From a virus, in IMG/VR virus record IMGVR_UViG_3300013102_000012, positions 1 to 51,559 of that record: DNA of 51,559 nt; one strand, 5' to 3'. Every line of letters begins with the position of its first letter. Positions within the stretch are counted from its first letter, which is position 1. The notes under the pieces were generated by a model, which worked only from the letters and a program-made list of their open reading frames with translations, did no database searches and was not told the origin of the DNA. Of the stretch, positions 1 through 8,297 are shown piece after piece. Position numbers and translations under genes: made by a program.

Positions 1-123
1 GGCTGGTCGGCCGGAATGCGGTGAACCCCACGCGCCAACGGGTGCTTTGGCGCCCCGCTTTGGGTCGTGCCCAGACAGTACAGGTCGATTTCGTGTAGAT
101 CGCACCAAAACTCAAATCGCCCA
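1..123. repeat. Terminal direct repeat, left copy
   Basis: The first 123 bases are identical to the last 123 bases of the window (51437-51559). The repeat lies inside a single reading frame (the DUF1643 gene) that becomes intact when the ends are joined. The simplest reading is an assembly overlap of a circular or circularly permuted genome of 51,436 bp; a true short terminal repeat is less likely because it would split a gene. Confidence 0.95.
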
Positions 124-482
124 GGCGACCCGCCATTACCCCACGCAGCTAACACCTTGGGACGGCTTGTTGATGCTTTGGCATAACGTAGCGCGTCGTC
201 CCACGCTTGATAGTTAAGCGGCCCTTCGCGCGTACATTCGTCTTGCTGCATAAGGACAGACGGGTGGGGAGAACGAAAAGCGTTAAGGTTTATCACCCAA
301 ATTCCGCCGTAACCCCACGTCTTTGCACGCTTGGTTAATTCTTTGATTGTCGGATCGTCTATCAAATGGTTGGCCGTCGATGGGTTGAGCATGCACACAA
401 CCAACATCGGCGCATCAGACCAACGACGAGTTAACGACCATCGCCACACGCCGCAGGCGCTCAACCAAGCATCCTTCAGCAT
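1..482 (-). CDS. DUF1643 family protein, N-terminal part (gene crosses the contig ends)
   Basis: Reading the minus strand from 482, the frame stays open to base 1 and, after joining the ends, continues from 51436 to a TAA at 51403, giving about 171 residues. The protein carries the DUF1643 hallmarks: a MLNPSTA motif near residue 31, a following DDPTI segment, a GYGGIWVINL segment, AWGNGG, and a C-terminal CLGTTQSGAPKHPLA stretch. The biochemical role of DUF1643 is not known to me; such genes are common in phages and near restriction or modification genes. The start at 482 overlaps the stop of the VRR-NUC gene by 7 bp (ATGCTGA), so the two are probably co-translated. The gene looks more AT-rich than its neighbours, which suggests recent acquisition. 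Confidence 0.85.
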   Translation of the reverse strand, partial: MLKDAWLSACGVWRWSLTRRWSDAPMLVVCMLNPSTANHLIDDPTIKELTKRAKTWGYGGIWVINLNAFRSPHPSVLMQQDECTREGPLNYQAWDDALRYAKASTSRPKVLAAWGNGGSPGRFEFWCDLHEIDLYCLGTTQSGAPKHPLARGVHRIPADQ

Positions 483-895
483 GGCTCAAACCCCCGGTTC
501 GGATCGATCATAAAGCCGGCCGACCCACCTTCGGCCCGCACCATCTGCGCCCAGCGCAATTGGGCCATGGCGTGACCGTAGGCGGTCAGACGGCCCTTCG
601 CATCGTGCGTCGGGCCGGGCCGCGGGAACTTCCATCCGTCCGCCTTCACCTCGACCGACAGGAACTCAGCGACGACCGACCCGACCATATCGGGCGTCAC
701 CAGTCTCGGCGTCCAGCCGATCAGGTCGCCGGATTTGATGGTCTCGTTCATCGCCTTGGAGTCGTTGCCCAGGCCGTAGCGCACCGGGCGGCCGGTCTTG
801 TCGAGCAACACGCCGACGTTGTTCCGGAAAAGCCGCGCGCCGAGCGTGCCCGTATAGTGCGCGCGGATCCGGTCTTGGTTGCCGCTCTCGCTCAA
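476..895 (-). CDS. VRR-NUC domain nuclease
   Basis: A 139-residue protein if the TTG at 895 is used. That start overlaps the stop of the upstream HTH gene (TTGA) and has GGGGAG about 10 nt ahead; an ATG at 934 is possible but would overlap the upstream gene by 43 bp. The sequence shows the VRR-NUC fold of PD-(D/E)XK nucleases: RNNVGVLLD, a GLGND segment, SGDLIGW with the catalytic Asp, and FLSVEVKADG with the Glu-x-Lys pair, then an AQLRWAQMV helix and a GSAGF strand. Stand-alone phage VRR-NUC proteins are thought to cut branched DNA such as replication or recombination intermediates. It sits downstream of a helicase in one minus-strand operon, which fits DNA processing. Confidence 0.85.
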   Translation of the reverse strand: MSESGNQDRIRAHYTGTLGARLFRNNVGVLLDKTGRPVRYGLGNDSKAMNETIKSGDLIGWTPRLVTPDMVGSVVAEFLSVEVKADGWKFPRPGPTHDAKGRLTAYGHAMAQLRWAQMVRAEGGSAGFMIDPNRGFEPC

Positions 896-1194
896 CCGAC
901 CGTCTCCCCGACGTCCGCGCAGATCGCGGCCCATAGTTTCCGCACGCCCGACAGGTTCGGCGCGCCCGGCGGGGCCCAGGTCTCGAGCGTGCCGCCGTTG
1001 GCCATGTGCTCGGCAAGCGACGCCTTGAGCGTGTCGCGGTGCGTACGTGGCGTCGGCGTATGGACGCCCATCCGAACGAGCGCGGTTCGAACTGCCGGCG
1101 GGTTGACGCCGAACTGCGCGGCAATGTCGGGCATCGATACGCCCCGGCGGTACATTGCCGCCATGCGGTCGTGGCGACCATCATCCGTTCGCAT
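892..1194 (-). CDS. Small helix-turn-helix protein
   Basis: A 100-residue protein. Residues about 8-42 read as a resolvase- or sigma-like HTH: MYRRGVSMPDIAAQFGVN as helix and turn, then PPAVRTALVRMGV as recognition helix. The rest has no family I recognise. It overlaps the preceding gene by 14 bp and the following nuclease gene by 4 bp, so it belongs to the same operon. It could be a DNA-binding accessory to the nuclease or a local regulator; the sequence does not decide. Confidence 0.7.
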   Translation of the reverse strand: MRTDDGRHDRMAAMYRRGVSMPDIAAQFGVNPPAVRTALVRMGVHTPTPRTHRDTLKASLAEHMANGGTLETWAPPGAPNLSGVRKLWAAICADVGETVG

Positions 1195-1630
1195 CGGTGT
1201 CTCCCTTCGTATCCAGATGCCATTTGCCGTCTTGACGGCCGTCCCACTGCACGAACTTTTGGCCCAGCTCGCCGTTGGCCTTGATTAGCCGAATGAACAG
1301 GTCACCCATGCGAGGCAGCGCGGTCTGGTTGCGCGGAAAGACCGTGTCGACCGCGCGCACCTGCACGACGCCGAAATCCGCCTCCCCGATCGTGAAGGTC
1401 CGATAGACGCGCTTGCCGAACCATGGGTGCTGGCGGCTCTCGGCTTCCCGGGCCACTTCGACGGCTTGTTCCGCGGCGCGCAATTGCGCGACTGCGCGGG
1501 ATCGACGATCGGAATACCGCGCGTAAATTTCGCGCTTGGCGGCGTCCAGTTCAGACGCACGGGCCGCATCGATTGTCGCAAGGTCGTTGCGCGCTTCGGT
1601 GACGGCCCGGCCGAGAAGGTCGTTAGGCAT
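1181..1630 (-). CDS. Hypothetical protein with N-terminal coiled coil
   Basis: 149 residues, family not recognised. The first 65 residues are Ala/Glu/Arg-rich and predicted as a long helix or coiled coil; the rest is a compact mixed segment including HPWFGKRVYRTF and FPRNQTALPRMGDLF. A good ribosome site (AGGAAGGAA) lies about 8 nt before the ATG. The gene sits between the helicase (stop at 1645) and the HTH gene, both on the same strand with tight spacing, so a role in phage DNA metabolism is plausible but unproven. Confidence 0.7.
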   Translation of the reverse strand: MPNDLLGRAVTEARNDLATIDAARASELDAAKREIYARYSDRRSRAVAQLRAAEQAVEVAREAESRQHPWFGKRVYRTFTIGEADFGVVQVRAVDTVFPRNQTALPRMGDLFIRLIKANGELGQKFVQWDGRQDGKWHLDTKGDTDANG

Positions 1631-1644
1631 GGGTCGGTTCCTTC

Positions 1645-3444
1645 CTATCCAAGAGCAACGCCATATGTCCTATTGACCGCTTCGTCAACACGTTCCTTCA
1701 ACGCCTGCGCCTCGCACCAGTCGAGCGACATGGCGGTCAGCACGTCCGTTCCGAAAGTGACGAAGAACGCTCGCTGTATCTGGTGGTCGGCAAGCCCCTG
1801 GGCGTGCAGCCGGCCGGCCCATACGTCCATCGATTCGCGCAGGGCGATCTGCCAATTGTTTGACTTGTACCGCGCGTCCCAGAGGCGGGGCAGACCGATC
1901 GTCGGCACGCGCCGGGCGAGCGCTTCCGCCTCGAACTGTTCGCGGCTTATCGACACATCGAGAACGCGCCCCTCCAGCGCAGCGAGCGCGGCCGGGTCCA
2001 TCAGCTCAAGGTCGCCGTCCACATGTTCGGGCGCGGTCCGTCCCGACCGGTCGCCGTCCTTCGGCTTCGGGTCGTAGCCGCAATACGGGCAAGCCCGGTG
2101 GATCCGAGGGTAGCATTTCAGGCATAGCTGGCCGGTGCTTTCGAGTGGCTTCGGGTTGGTGCAAACCGTATTCTCCGGTTGATCGTCGGTGCTGGTGTTG
2201 CGCTTGGCACGCGGCTCGAGCGACCAGTCGCGGAACTTGGCGGGCGGGCCCAGCTGGGGGTTCACGAACCCGCCGATATGATCGATCAGCAAGGCACGCG
2301 GCTTCGGGCTGGCCGCGATCGCCGCGAGTCGTTCCTCCCGGGTGCGGGCGGCCTTGTACGCCTCGGTCATCATCGGCCGAAGCAAGCGGCCCAGCTGCTG
2401 CAGCCACGTGATAATGGAACCGGTCAGCCGGGCGAACGAACCGACCTGCAGTGCGGGAATATCCACGCCCTCGCTGATCACGTCGACCGCGACGATCTGT
2501 TGCAGCTCGCCCCGCTCGGCCCGCTCGAAAATGTCGTCACGAACGGTCGGGTCCGTGTCGCCGGTGATCAGTTCAGCCGATACGCCGCGCGCCCGGTATT
2601 CGCGCACGGTCTCGCCGGCGGTTTCGATCGTGCCGCAAAAGGTAATGCCCGACAGGCCTGCGGCGTACCGCAGATAATGGGCCGGAATGTCGCCGACGAT
2701 ATGGCTGGCACGCTCGGCGGCCAGACGTTGCGCCTGGGTGTACTCGCCGTCGGCGCCCTTGGGCGCTTCCATCGCTCTCAGGTCCGACGGCGGGCACACG
2801 ACATCGTAATCGCAGAGGAACCCTTCGTCGATAAGCCAACGCATATGCGGCCCGAGAACCATCACGTCGGCGAACCCGTCATTGCACCCTTCGCACGGCC
2901 CGCCGTTGCATCCGTGCTTATGGCGCCCGAGGCCCTTGCCGTCCGGGCGGCCGGGCGTGGCGGTCAGCAACAGGCCGCGGCATTGCGGATGCGTGAAGCG
3001 CTCGACGCCCTTGCCCCACTTGTTCGCGCGCAGGACGTGGTGTCCCTCGTCGACGATCCAGAGCGTCACCTGGGCGGACCACGCGTCGATGTCCTTGGCG
3101 TTCTTGAGGGTATCGATCGACACCACGCGGCACCGGGCGCCCGGCACGTACCAGCATTGGCCCAGTTTCTTGACGTGCTTTTTGGCAATGAGGCGCTTGG
3201 TCTTCTCGGATGCGATCAGGTCGTGCCGTACGCCGGCACGGCCCAGCATCAACGACATTTGCTCGACCAGCTTGTCCCGATGCGCGATCGCGGCGACGAA
3301 GCCGTTATGGTCCAAGATAACCTGCGACAAAATGGGGGTTTTTCCCCCACCTGTAACGAGTTGAGCGAGAACGACTCGATGATCGATCGCCCATTGCAGT
3401 TCGACCTGGCCGACGAGTTCGGCTTGGTAGGGACGGAGAATCAT
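1645..3444 (-). CDS. DEAD/DEAH-type superfamily 2 helicase
   Basis: 599 residues from the ATG at 3444, whose ATGA overlaps the stop of the methyltransferase gene; the open frame extends further upstream but only inside that gene. Motifs in order: Q-like LRPYQ at residues 3-7, Walker A LVTGGGKT at 29-36, DEGH box at 132-135, LLTATP at 159-164, and QQLGRLLRP (motif VI) near 365. Two cysteine clusters follow the SF2 pattern: CNGGPCEGC near 179-187 and CLKCYP...CPYCG near 455-470, the latter a likely zinc ribbon. It resembles the restriction-helicase (ResIII/RAD25-like) group used by phages in replication or recombination. It is co-directional with the methyltransferase and nuclease, so a role as a modification-linked translocase cannot be excluded. 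Confidence 0.9.
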   Translation of the reverse strand: MILRPYQAELVGQVELQWAIDHRVVLAQLVTGGGKTPILSQVILDHNGFVAAIAHRDKLVEQMSLMLGRAGVRHDLIASEKTKRLIAKKHVKKLGQCWYVPGARCRVVSIDTLKNAKDIDAWSAQVTLWIVDEGHHVLRANKWGKGVERFTHPQCRGLLLTATPGRPDGKGLGRHKHGCNGGPCEGCNDGFADVMVLGPHMRWLIDEGFLCDYDVVCPPSDLRAMEAPKGADGEYTQAQRLAAERASHIVGDIPAHYLRYAAGLSGITFCGTIETAGETVREYRARGVSAELITGDTDPTVRDDIFERAERGELQQIVAVDVISEGVDIPALQVGSFARLTGSIITWLQQLGRLLRPMMTEAYKAARTREERLAAIAASPKPRALLIDHIGGFVNPQLGPPAKFRDWSLEPRAKRNTSTDDQPENTVCTNPKPLESTGQLCLKCYPRIHRACPYCGYDPKPKDGDRSGRTAPEHVDGDLELMDPAALAALEGRVLDVSISREQFEAEALARRVPTIGLPRLWDARYKSNNWQIALRESMDVWAGRLHAQGLADHQIQRAFFVTFGTDVLTAMSLDWCEAQALKERVDEAVNRTYGVALG

Positions 3445-4163
3445 AGCGATGCGATCCGGTCGAGAGCGGCGAGACTGTAATCTAGGTCTCGTTCGATGCA
3501 GATCCATTTACGGCAGGTATTCTCGGCAGCGACCGCAGTCGTTCCGCTGCCAGCCGTGTTGTCCAGTACGGTTTCGCCTTCGTTCGTGTATGTTTTGATC
3601 AGGTATTCGAACAGAGCGACGGGTTTGGCGGTCGGGTGTGTCGGTTTCGTTTCGTGTTGAAAACGAATCACTGACCGGGGGAAATTACCTTCTTTTTGAA
3701 TGTACGGCTTATTTGAGACGTTTCCAAAATTACCGTTTCCGGATTTGTTTTTTCGAGCATTATTTACCGAAGTTTCGGTTAACCCCTGAGGATTGTAATG
3801 CATTTGGTTCATGCAGAATACGAGAACATCTTCGTGCGCAGTCAGTGGCCGACGTCGCGCATTTAGAAAACCTGACGCTTTAGTCTTTTCCCATACCCAT
3901 TGGTATTTGAATATATCCGGTGCTGACATAACCAGCGCGCTAGTGAACGGCTGGGCAGACGTGAGCACGATTGATCCGCGACAAATCCTTCGGTACGCGC
4001 TCCAAAGGGGTTTAAAGGGGATTACCGAATCCCAAGCATTTTGGGTCGTCCCATACGGCAGATCGCATAGAACCATATCGACCGATTTGTCCGGAATCTC
4101 GCGCATCCGCTCAAGGCAATCGCCGATCATCCAAACACCGTTTTTGATTTCCCAGGTCGACAT
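3441..4163 (-). CDS. DNA adenine/cytosine-N4 methyltransferase (beta-class order)
   Basis: 240 residues. The catalytic motif CDLPYGT lies at 33-39 (a DPPY variant with Leu in the second place) and the AdoMet-binding motif NTAGSGTT near 202 (FxGxG variant), so motif IV precedes motif I as in beta-class enzymes such as M.HinfI. It probably methylates phage DNA at a short site as protection against host restriction. The segment at about 3640-3830, which encodes the target-recognition part, looks clearly AT-richer than the flanks, suggesting exchange of that domain. The ribosome site AGGGAGA lies 14-20 nt ahead of the ATG. No matching restriction enzyme is visible. Confidence 0.88.
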   Translation of the reverse strand: MSTWEIKNGVWMIGDCLERMREIPDKSVDMVLCDLPYGTTQNAWDSVIPFKPLWSAYRRICRGSIVLTSAQPFTSALVMSAPDIFKYQWVWEKTKASGFLNARRRPLTAHEDVLVFCMNQMHYNPQGLTETSVNNARKNKSGNGNFGNVSNKPYIQKEGNFPRSVIRFQHETKPTHPTAKPVALFEYLIKTYTNEGETVLDNTAGSGTTAVAAENTCRKWICIERDLDYSLAALDRIASL

Positions 4164-4183
4164 GGCTGGTCAAATTCTCCCTA

Positions 4184-4212
4184 TTGACGCGTCCGTCATT
4201 AGCCCGTAGACC
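4184..4212 (+). promoter_or_regulatory. Promoter P1 (plus) of the replication operon, with palindrome
   Basis: TTGACG at 4184-4189, a 17-bp spacer and TAGACC at 4207-4212. The palindrome seen at six other sites covers the -35 (ATTGAC-N6-GTCATT, 4183-4200, one arm base off). The first gene starts at 4245 with AAGGGAGA ahead of it. This promoter is interleaved with a minus-strand promoter at 4196-4224. Confidence 0.6.
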
Positions 4213-4224
4213 GACCGTCGTCAA
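4196..4224 (-). promoter_or_regulatory. Promoter (minus) of the methyltransferase-helicase operon
   Basis: On the minus strand TTGACG (4219-4224), a 17-bp spacer and TAATGA (4196-4201), with a leader of about 25 nt to the ATG at 4163. Its -10 lies inside the spacer of the plus promoter at 4184-4212, and the reverse holds too, so the two can hardly be occupied at the same time. Confidence 0.5.
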
Positions 4225-4244
4225 CACAAGGGAGACCCCTAAAA

Positions 4245-5078
4245 ATGAAGATCGAACTGGACACCTCAACCGCCAGCGCGGGCGAACTGACGGCGTTGAT
4301 CGCGCTGTTGGCTTCGCTCGGCGGCCGGTTGCCGAACGTAAACGTTGGCGCAACGAGTATCCTGCCGCAGGTTTCGGTGTACGTCGACGAGTCGGCCGAC
4401 ATCACGGAAGAACAGGCCGCTGCCATTTTGGGCGACCGTATCGCTGGCAAGATGACGGAATTGCCGTCCGAGGCGCTAATCGCACTGGCGACCCAGAAAA
4501 CCGACCATCTGCCGGATGACGCGGGCGACCCGAACGAGACGGACGCCGAGGGCATCCCTTGGGACGAACGAATCCATTCGGGCAACAAGGCGAAGAATGC
4601 CGACGGCACGTGGCGCAAGCGGCGCGGCGTCGACGAAGTGACGTACGGTCGGATCTACGGCGAGCTGCAGGAGCGAGCGGCCGCGCCGAGGGAGCCCGAG
4701 ACCACTGGCACGCCGAGCGATGGGGCGGCGCCGACGCCTTCCGACACTGCACCGACCCCGAGTGCCCCGCCGCCTCCCGCTACGTCGGCCGCACCGCCCC
4801 CGCCGTCGGCTGATACGGGAAACGCCCCGGCCGCGGCGAGTGCCCCCACGGAGGCCGAACCAGCGGCGCCGGCGCCTGCCGAAAGTGCGTCGGACGGTGG
4901 CGTTAGGTTCCCGACGTTCGCGGCGTTCGTCCAGGCGGTCAGCGCGATCCGCAACCCAGCGATCCCGTATCTCGAACTGAACGGCCACGCGCAGTCGCTC
5001 GGCGTCGCCAAGTTCCCGGATATGAAGGACCACCCGGAACACTGGGAAACCTTCTATGCGATGGCCGCCGGCCAGTAA
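4245..5078 (+). CDS. Hypothetical protein with Pro/Ala-rich linker
   Basis: 277 residues. The N-terminal part (1-90) contains a short alpha/beta segment ending in an acidic stretch. Residues about 105-145 carry WDERIHS...DGTWRKRRGVD, a motif I have seen in phage early proteins of unknown role. Residues about 150-215 are a Pro/Ala/Thr-rich unstructured linker, followed by a small C-terminal domain (about 220-277). The linker resembles those joining DNA-binding domains in phage replication proteins. It is the first gene after promoter P1, placing it at the head of the replication operon. Function unknown. Confidence 0.75.
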   Translation: MKIELDTSTASAGELTALIALLASLGGRLPNVNVGATSILPQVSVYVDESADITEEQAAAILGDRIAGKMTELPSEALIALATQKTDHLPDDAGDPNETDAEGIPWDERIHSGNKAKNADGTWRKRRGVDEVTYGRIYGELQERAAAPREPETTGTPSDGAAPTPSDTAPTPSAPPPPATSAAPPPPSADTGNAPAAASAPTEAEPAAPAPAESASDGGVRFPTFAAFVQAVSAIRNPAIPYLELNGHAQSLGVAKFPDMKDHPEHWETFYAMAAGQ

Positions 5079-5167
5079 TTGACGACCGGGGGCGCGCGCA
5101 GTTTCGACATGCCGCGCTCAAACGACAGCACAATGCGCCCCGGGCGTAACCAAGGGAGACGACCAAG

Positions 5168-5764
5168 ATGTCACGACTTAACGTATCTGTCCGTGAAGCC
5201 ATGGCCAAAGCACTCGTAATGCACCGATTCACGGAAGAAGCGGCCGCACTGGTCGCTGAAAGCCGGAGGTTGTTCCGCGTCGCGTACGAGCATCACTATC
5301 CGAAGGCTGTGCGCGGTCATATCGATGCAATCCGTAAGTTCAGCCGCGATGCGATCGACACGACGACTAATCTCAAAGTGAACGCGGGTGGCCAGAAAAT
5401 CACCGTCGGCGATCAGCAAATCGGCAACGGCAACTACGGCCGGTGGATTCCCGAATGTGAGAAGCTTCCTGTTCTCCATGACCTCCAGAAATGGCAGGGA
5501 TGCGTTGCTTACGGGCCCGAAGATCCCGCGACAGCTCAATTCCAAGAGTTCGCGCGGCGCCGTAAGGATTTCGGGGAAATGGTCGAGACGGCGTACAACG
5601 AAGCGTTCGGTACGCTCGGCCAGTTCGCCACCGGCAAGAAATTGGCGGCGGATTGGCCCGAAGCCATGCCGGTCATCGGTCATTTGATACCGGAGGACAA
5701 CCGCATGTTGCCTGTCGTGCAGGTTTCCAAGCTGAACGCCTCGTTCAAGTTGCCGCCGAAATGA
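5168..5764 (+). CDS. Nmad5-like putative nucleotide-modification-associated protein
   Basis: 198 residues. The pattern, an N-terminal VREAMAKALVMHRF helix, an acidic/aromatic helical middle, and a C-terminal helical pair with LPVLHD, EFARRRKDFGEMVETAYNEA and a DWPEAMPVI tail, resembles the Nmad5 family described near phage DNA-modification genes. This is recognised from memory and not certain. A ribosome site (AAGGGAGA) precedes the ATG. The last base pairs overlap the next gene (AAATGA), so it is co-translated with the DUF2800 nuclease. If the call is wrong, it is a helical phage protein of unknown role. Confidence 0.6.
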   Translation: MSRLNVSVREAMAKALVMHRFTEEAAALVAESRRLFRVAYEHHYPKAVRGHIDAIRKFSRDAIDTTTNLKVNAGGQKITVGDQQIGNGNYGRWIPECEKLPVLHDLQKWQGCVAYGPEDPATAQFQEFARRRKDFGEMVETAYNEAFGTLGQFATGKKLAADWPEAMPVIGHLIPEDNRMLPVVQVSKLNASFKLPPK

Positions 5765-6912
5765 CCGCCCAGACCGAACACCACGCGCGCCTAGCGCCGT
5801 CGAGCGCCCATATCTGGCGGTATTGCCCCGGCTCGGTCGCAATGCAGGAACGCCAGCCGCCGGAAGACGAGACGGACGAAAGCCGCGAGGGGACCGCCGC
5901 GCATTGGCTGTTGGCCCGCACGATCCTGAAACTCGACACGCCGCCCGACGCGATCGCCGACAACGGCGTGCCCGTCAATCAGGAGATGCGCGACGCGATC
6001 GCCGAACTCGTCACCGACATCAACGACACGATCAAGGGATGCCAGCCGGGCGACTATTATCAGACCGAACAGCGGGTTTTTGCGCATACGATGATCCATC
6101 CCGATTGCGACGGAACGCCAGACAATTATTTCGTGCAGTTCTCGCGGAAGACGGCCCATATCTGGGACTTCAAGTACGGCCATCGGTACGTTGACGCCTA
6201 CCGGTGTTGGCAGCTGATCGCCTACGCGGCCGCGCTGATCGAAACCGCCAAAATCGCCGATTGGCGCGATTGGTCGTTCACGTTGACTATCGCCCAGCCG
6301 CGCAGCTTTTCGCGGGAAGGGGACGGCGGTACGCTGCGCGAATGGTTCGTCTCGGGTGCCGAGCTGGGTGGCTATATCGACGAGTTGCGCGCAGCAGCGG
6401 CCAAGGCGAGCGCGCCGGACGCCCCGTGCATCACCGGCGATTATTGCGGCGACTGCAAAGCCGCCTGGGACTGCATGGCCAATTTGCGCGCCGGGGGCTT
6501 CTCGGTCGACGTGATCCACGGCCAGCAAGGGACGAGCATGAACCCGGCGTCGATCGGCGTCGAAATGCGCGTGCTGCGTCAGGCTCTCGACCGGGCGAAC
6601 TCGCGGTTGAAGGTGCTGGAAACCAAGGCGATGCAGGCCATCGACACCGGCCAGACCGTGCCGTTCCACCGGCTCGAATGGACCAAACCGCGCTGGGTCT
6701 GGGATACGGCCAAGATCGCCGAGGCGGTCAGCGTCGTGCAGATGTTCGGTGTCGACGTGCTGCCCGGTGTGGCGCTGCCGACACCGAATGCGATCACCAA
6801 ACAGGGTGTTGACGGCTCCGTCATTACCCCGTACACGACCAAGGGCGCACCGGCCAAAAAGCTGGTGGCTTTCGAAGATGCGAACGTTTCGAAAATCCTC
6901 GGGCGTCGCTGA
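5761..6912 (+). CDS. DUF2800 / Cas4-RecB-like nuclease
   Basis: 383 residues from the ATG at 5761, which overlaps the previous stop; the open frame reaches further upstream but only over the preceding gene. It starts with the DUF2800 signature LAPSSAHIWRYCPGSV, then EGTAAHWLLA. WDFKYG near 135-140 supplies the Asp-x-Lys of a PD-(D/E)XK core. Four Cys near residues 223-236 (pattern C-x6-C-x2-C-x5-C) could bind an iron-sulfur cluster as in Cas4/AddB. Phages use such exonucleases in recombination and host DNA breakdown. Its neighbour is an ssDNA-binding protein, so the pair may make a recombination module. Confidence 0.85.
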   Translation: MTAQTEHHARLAPSSAHIWRYCPGSVAMQERQPPEDETDESREGTAAHWLLARTILKLDTPPDAIADNGVPVNQEMRDAIAELVTDINDTIKGCQPGDYYQTEQRVFAHTMIHPDCDGTPDNYFVQFSRKTAHIWDFKYGHRYVDAYRCWQLIAYAAALIETAKIADWRDWSFTLTIAQPRSFSREGDGGTLREWFVSGAELGGYIDELRAAAAKASAPDAPCITGDYCGDCKAAWDCMANLRAGGFSVDVIHGQQGTSMNPASIGVEMRVLRQALDRANSRLKVLETKAMQAIDTGQTVPFHRLEWTKPRWVWDTAKIAEAVSVVQMFGVDVLPGVALPTPNAITKQGVDGSVITPYTTKGAPAKKLVAFEDANVSKILGRR

Positions 6913-6927
6913 TAGGGAGACCAGAAC

Positions 6928-7890
6928 ATGTCACGATTTGTATTTGTCGGCCGCATGGTGCAGGGCGACGTCCATAAGGCCCAGCCGCAGCGGAAGGACC
7001 AGCGCACGGGCGCGCTCAAGTTCCGCAAGGACGGGTCGCCCGACTGCCCGTTCTATGTCGCGCTGGCCATCCCGAAGGATCCGGCGAAGCGTCTCGTCAT
7101 TCCGGGCGTGCCGGATTACGACAGCCAGCGCGCGCTGATCGATCAGGACGCGCGCACTTCCTGGCCGCAGTTTTTCACCGGCCAGCGCCCGCCGAACGTG
7201 CAGTTCGACCTTGCGTTGCCGGCCGACTGCAACAACCCCAAGTTCGCGAACAAGATCATCGACGGCGACGGCTATGACGACCAGGGCAAGCCGTACAGCC
7301 GCTATGACGGCTGGGCCGGATGCTGGGTAATCAAGTTCCAGAATGGCTATGCGCCAAGCGTGCAGGCCTGGGTCGTGAACCATGTCGATCCGATGCGGCC
7401 GGGCGCCGCGCCCTACACCGGCTGGCTCGACTTCGACAAGATGGGTCGGGCGGTCAAGTGCGGCGATTACATTTCGGTCGGCGGCTCCTGCGAATCCAAC
7501 AAGTCGACGGAATCGCCAGGCATGTACATGAATTTCGACACGATCGGTTTCGAGCAGGAAGGCGAACTGATCGTCCAGAGCGGCGGTGTCGATGCCAACG
7601 AAGCGCTCGGTTCGCGTGGCGGCGCGGCTCCGGCGGGAAACGCTGCCCCTGCGGCCACCCCCGCAGCGCCTGCAGCTGGCGCGCCGACCTCGCCGACTGC
7701 TGCCCCGTATGACGGCTATCGGGCCCCTACGACCGCCGGTGCCGCACCGACGCCGCCCGTGACCGCCACGACCCCGCCGCCGCCGCCCGCCGGTCCGCAG
7801 ATGACGGCCGCCGCGCAGTACACATACGACCAGTACAAGGCGAGCGGCTGGACCGACGACCAGTTGCGCGCCGGCGGCCTGATGGTCTGA
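6928..7890 (+). CDS. Single-stranded DNA-binding protein (DUF2815-like)
   Basis: 320 residues. The first 230 form a beta-rich domain with FVGRMVQGDVHKAQ, a long insert rich in Asp/Tyr, and GDYISVGGSCESN followed by GMYMNFDTIGF; that last part matches the OB-fold ssDNA-binding proteins of the DUF2815 type. Residues about 235-290 are an Ala/Pro-rich linker and the tail ends in a short helical segment (YDQYKASGWTDDQLRAGG) that may recruit the polymerase or nuclease. It follows the DUF2800 nuclease by 15 bp and is followed by a terminator, so it ends the first part of the operon. Confidence 0.78.
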   Translation: MSRFVFVGRMVQGDVHKAQPQRKDQRTGALKFRKDGSPDCPFYVALAIPKDPAKRLVIPGVPDYDSQRALIDQDARTSWPQFFTGQRPPNVQFDLALPADCNNPKFANKIIDGDGYDDQGKPYSRYDGWAGCWVIKFQNGYAPSVQAWVVNHVDPMRPGAAPYTGWLDFDKMGRAVKCGDYISVGGSCESNKSTESPGMYMNFDTIGFEQEGELIVQSGGVDANEALGSRGGAAPAGNAAPAATPAAPAAGAPTSPTAAPYDGYRAPTTAGAAPTPPVTATTPPPPPAGPQMTAAAQYTYDQYKASGWTDDQLRAGGLMV

Positions 7891-7907
7891 TATACCCCCA
7901 GCCTCAC

Positions 7908-7947
7908 GCGGGCGGATTGGTCGACCAGCCGCCGCCCGCTCTTTTTT
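7908..7947 (+). terminator. Intrinsic terminator
   Basis: Plus-strand hairpin with arms GCGGGCGG (7908-7915) and CCGCCCGC (7932-7939), followed by TCTTTTTT. It lies just after the ssDNA-binding gene and 18 bp before the next gene, so it probably lowers readthrough into the polymerase genes. Confidence 0.8.
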
Positions 7948-7964
7948 GAAGGGAGTCTGCAAAA

Positions 7965-8297
7965 ATGTTCCGTAATACCAACTGGACGCTCGAACGTGCC
8001 GTGGCCTTTTGCCGCACGCTTGAAAGCGTCTCGCCGCAGTTCGGCGCGCACGTCGCTCTAACTGGCGGCACCCTTTATCGTGATGGCGAGCGCAAGGACG
8101 TGGATATCCTCGTCTATCGGATCCGTCAGTTTGACGAGATCGACTGGGACGGCCTGTTTCGGGCGTGGTTTACCGTAGCGGGCGTTACGCTTGAGAACGA
8201 TTACGGCTGGCGCAAAAAGGCCAAGCTGCGCGACGGATCGGACATCGACTTTTTCGATGCCGAAGATAGCGGCGATTTCGAACCGGTGATGCCATGA
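7965..8297 (+). CDS. Nucleotidyltransferase-like small protein
   Basis: 110 residues. The middle shows ALTGGTLY followed by RKDVDILVYR and, near the C-terminus, DGSDIDFFD. The glycine pair, the Asp-x-Asp and a third downstream Asp are the catalytic layout of minimal nucleotidyltransferase-fold proteins. Whether it transfers nucleotides is unknown. AAGGGAG precedes the ATG. The stop overlaps the next start (ATGA). Confidence 0.65.
   Translation: MFRNTNWTLERAVAFCRTLESVSPQFGAHVALTGGTLYRDGERKDVDILVYRIRQFDEIDWDGLFRAWFTVAGVTLENDYGWRKKAKLRDGSDIDFFDAEDSGDFEPVMP

Noticed and set aside
2179-3480. 433-residue plus-strand frame opposite the helicase
   Set aside because: Antisense to a gene with all helicase motifs; no protein-like signature.
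5079-5167. TTGACG at 5079-5085 as another palindrome promoter
   Set aside because: No second palindrome arm and no acceptable -10 at 17 bp; it follows a gene of the same operon.
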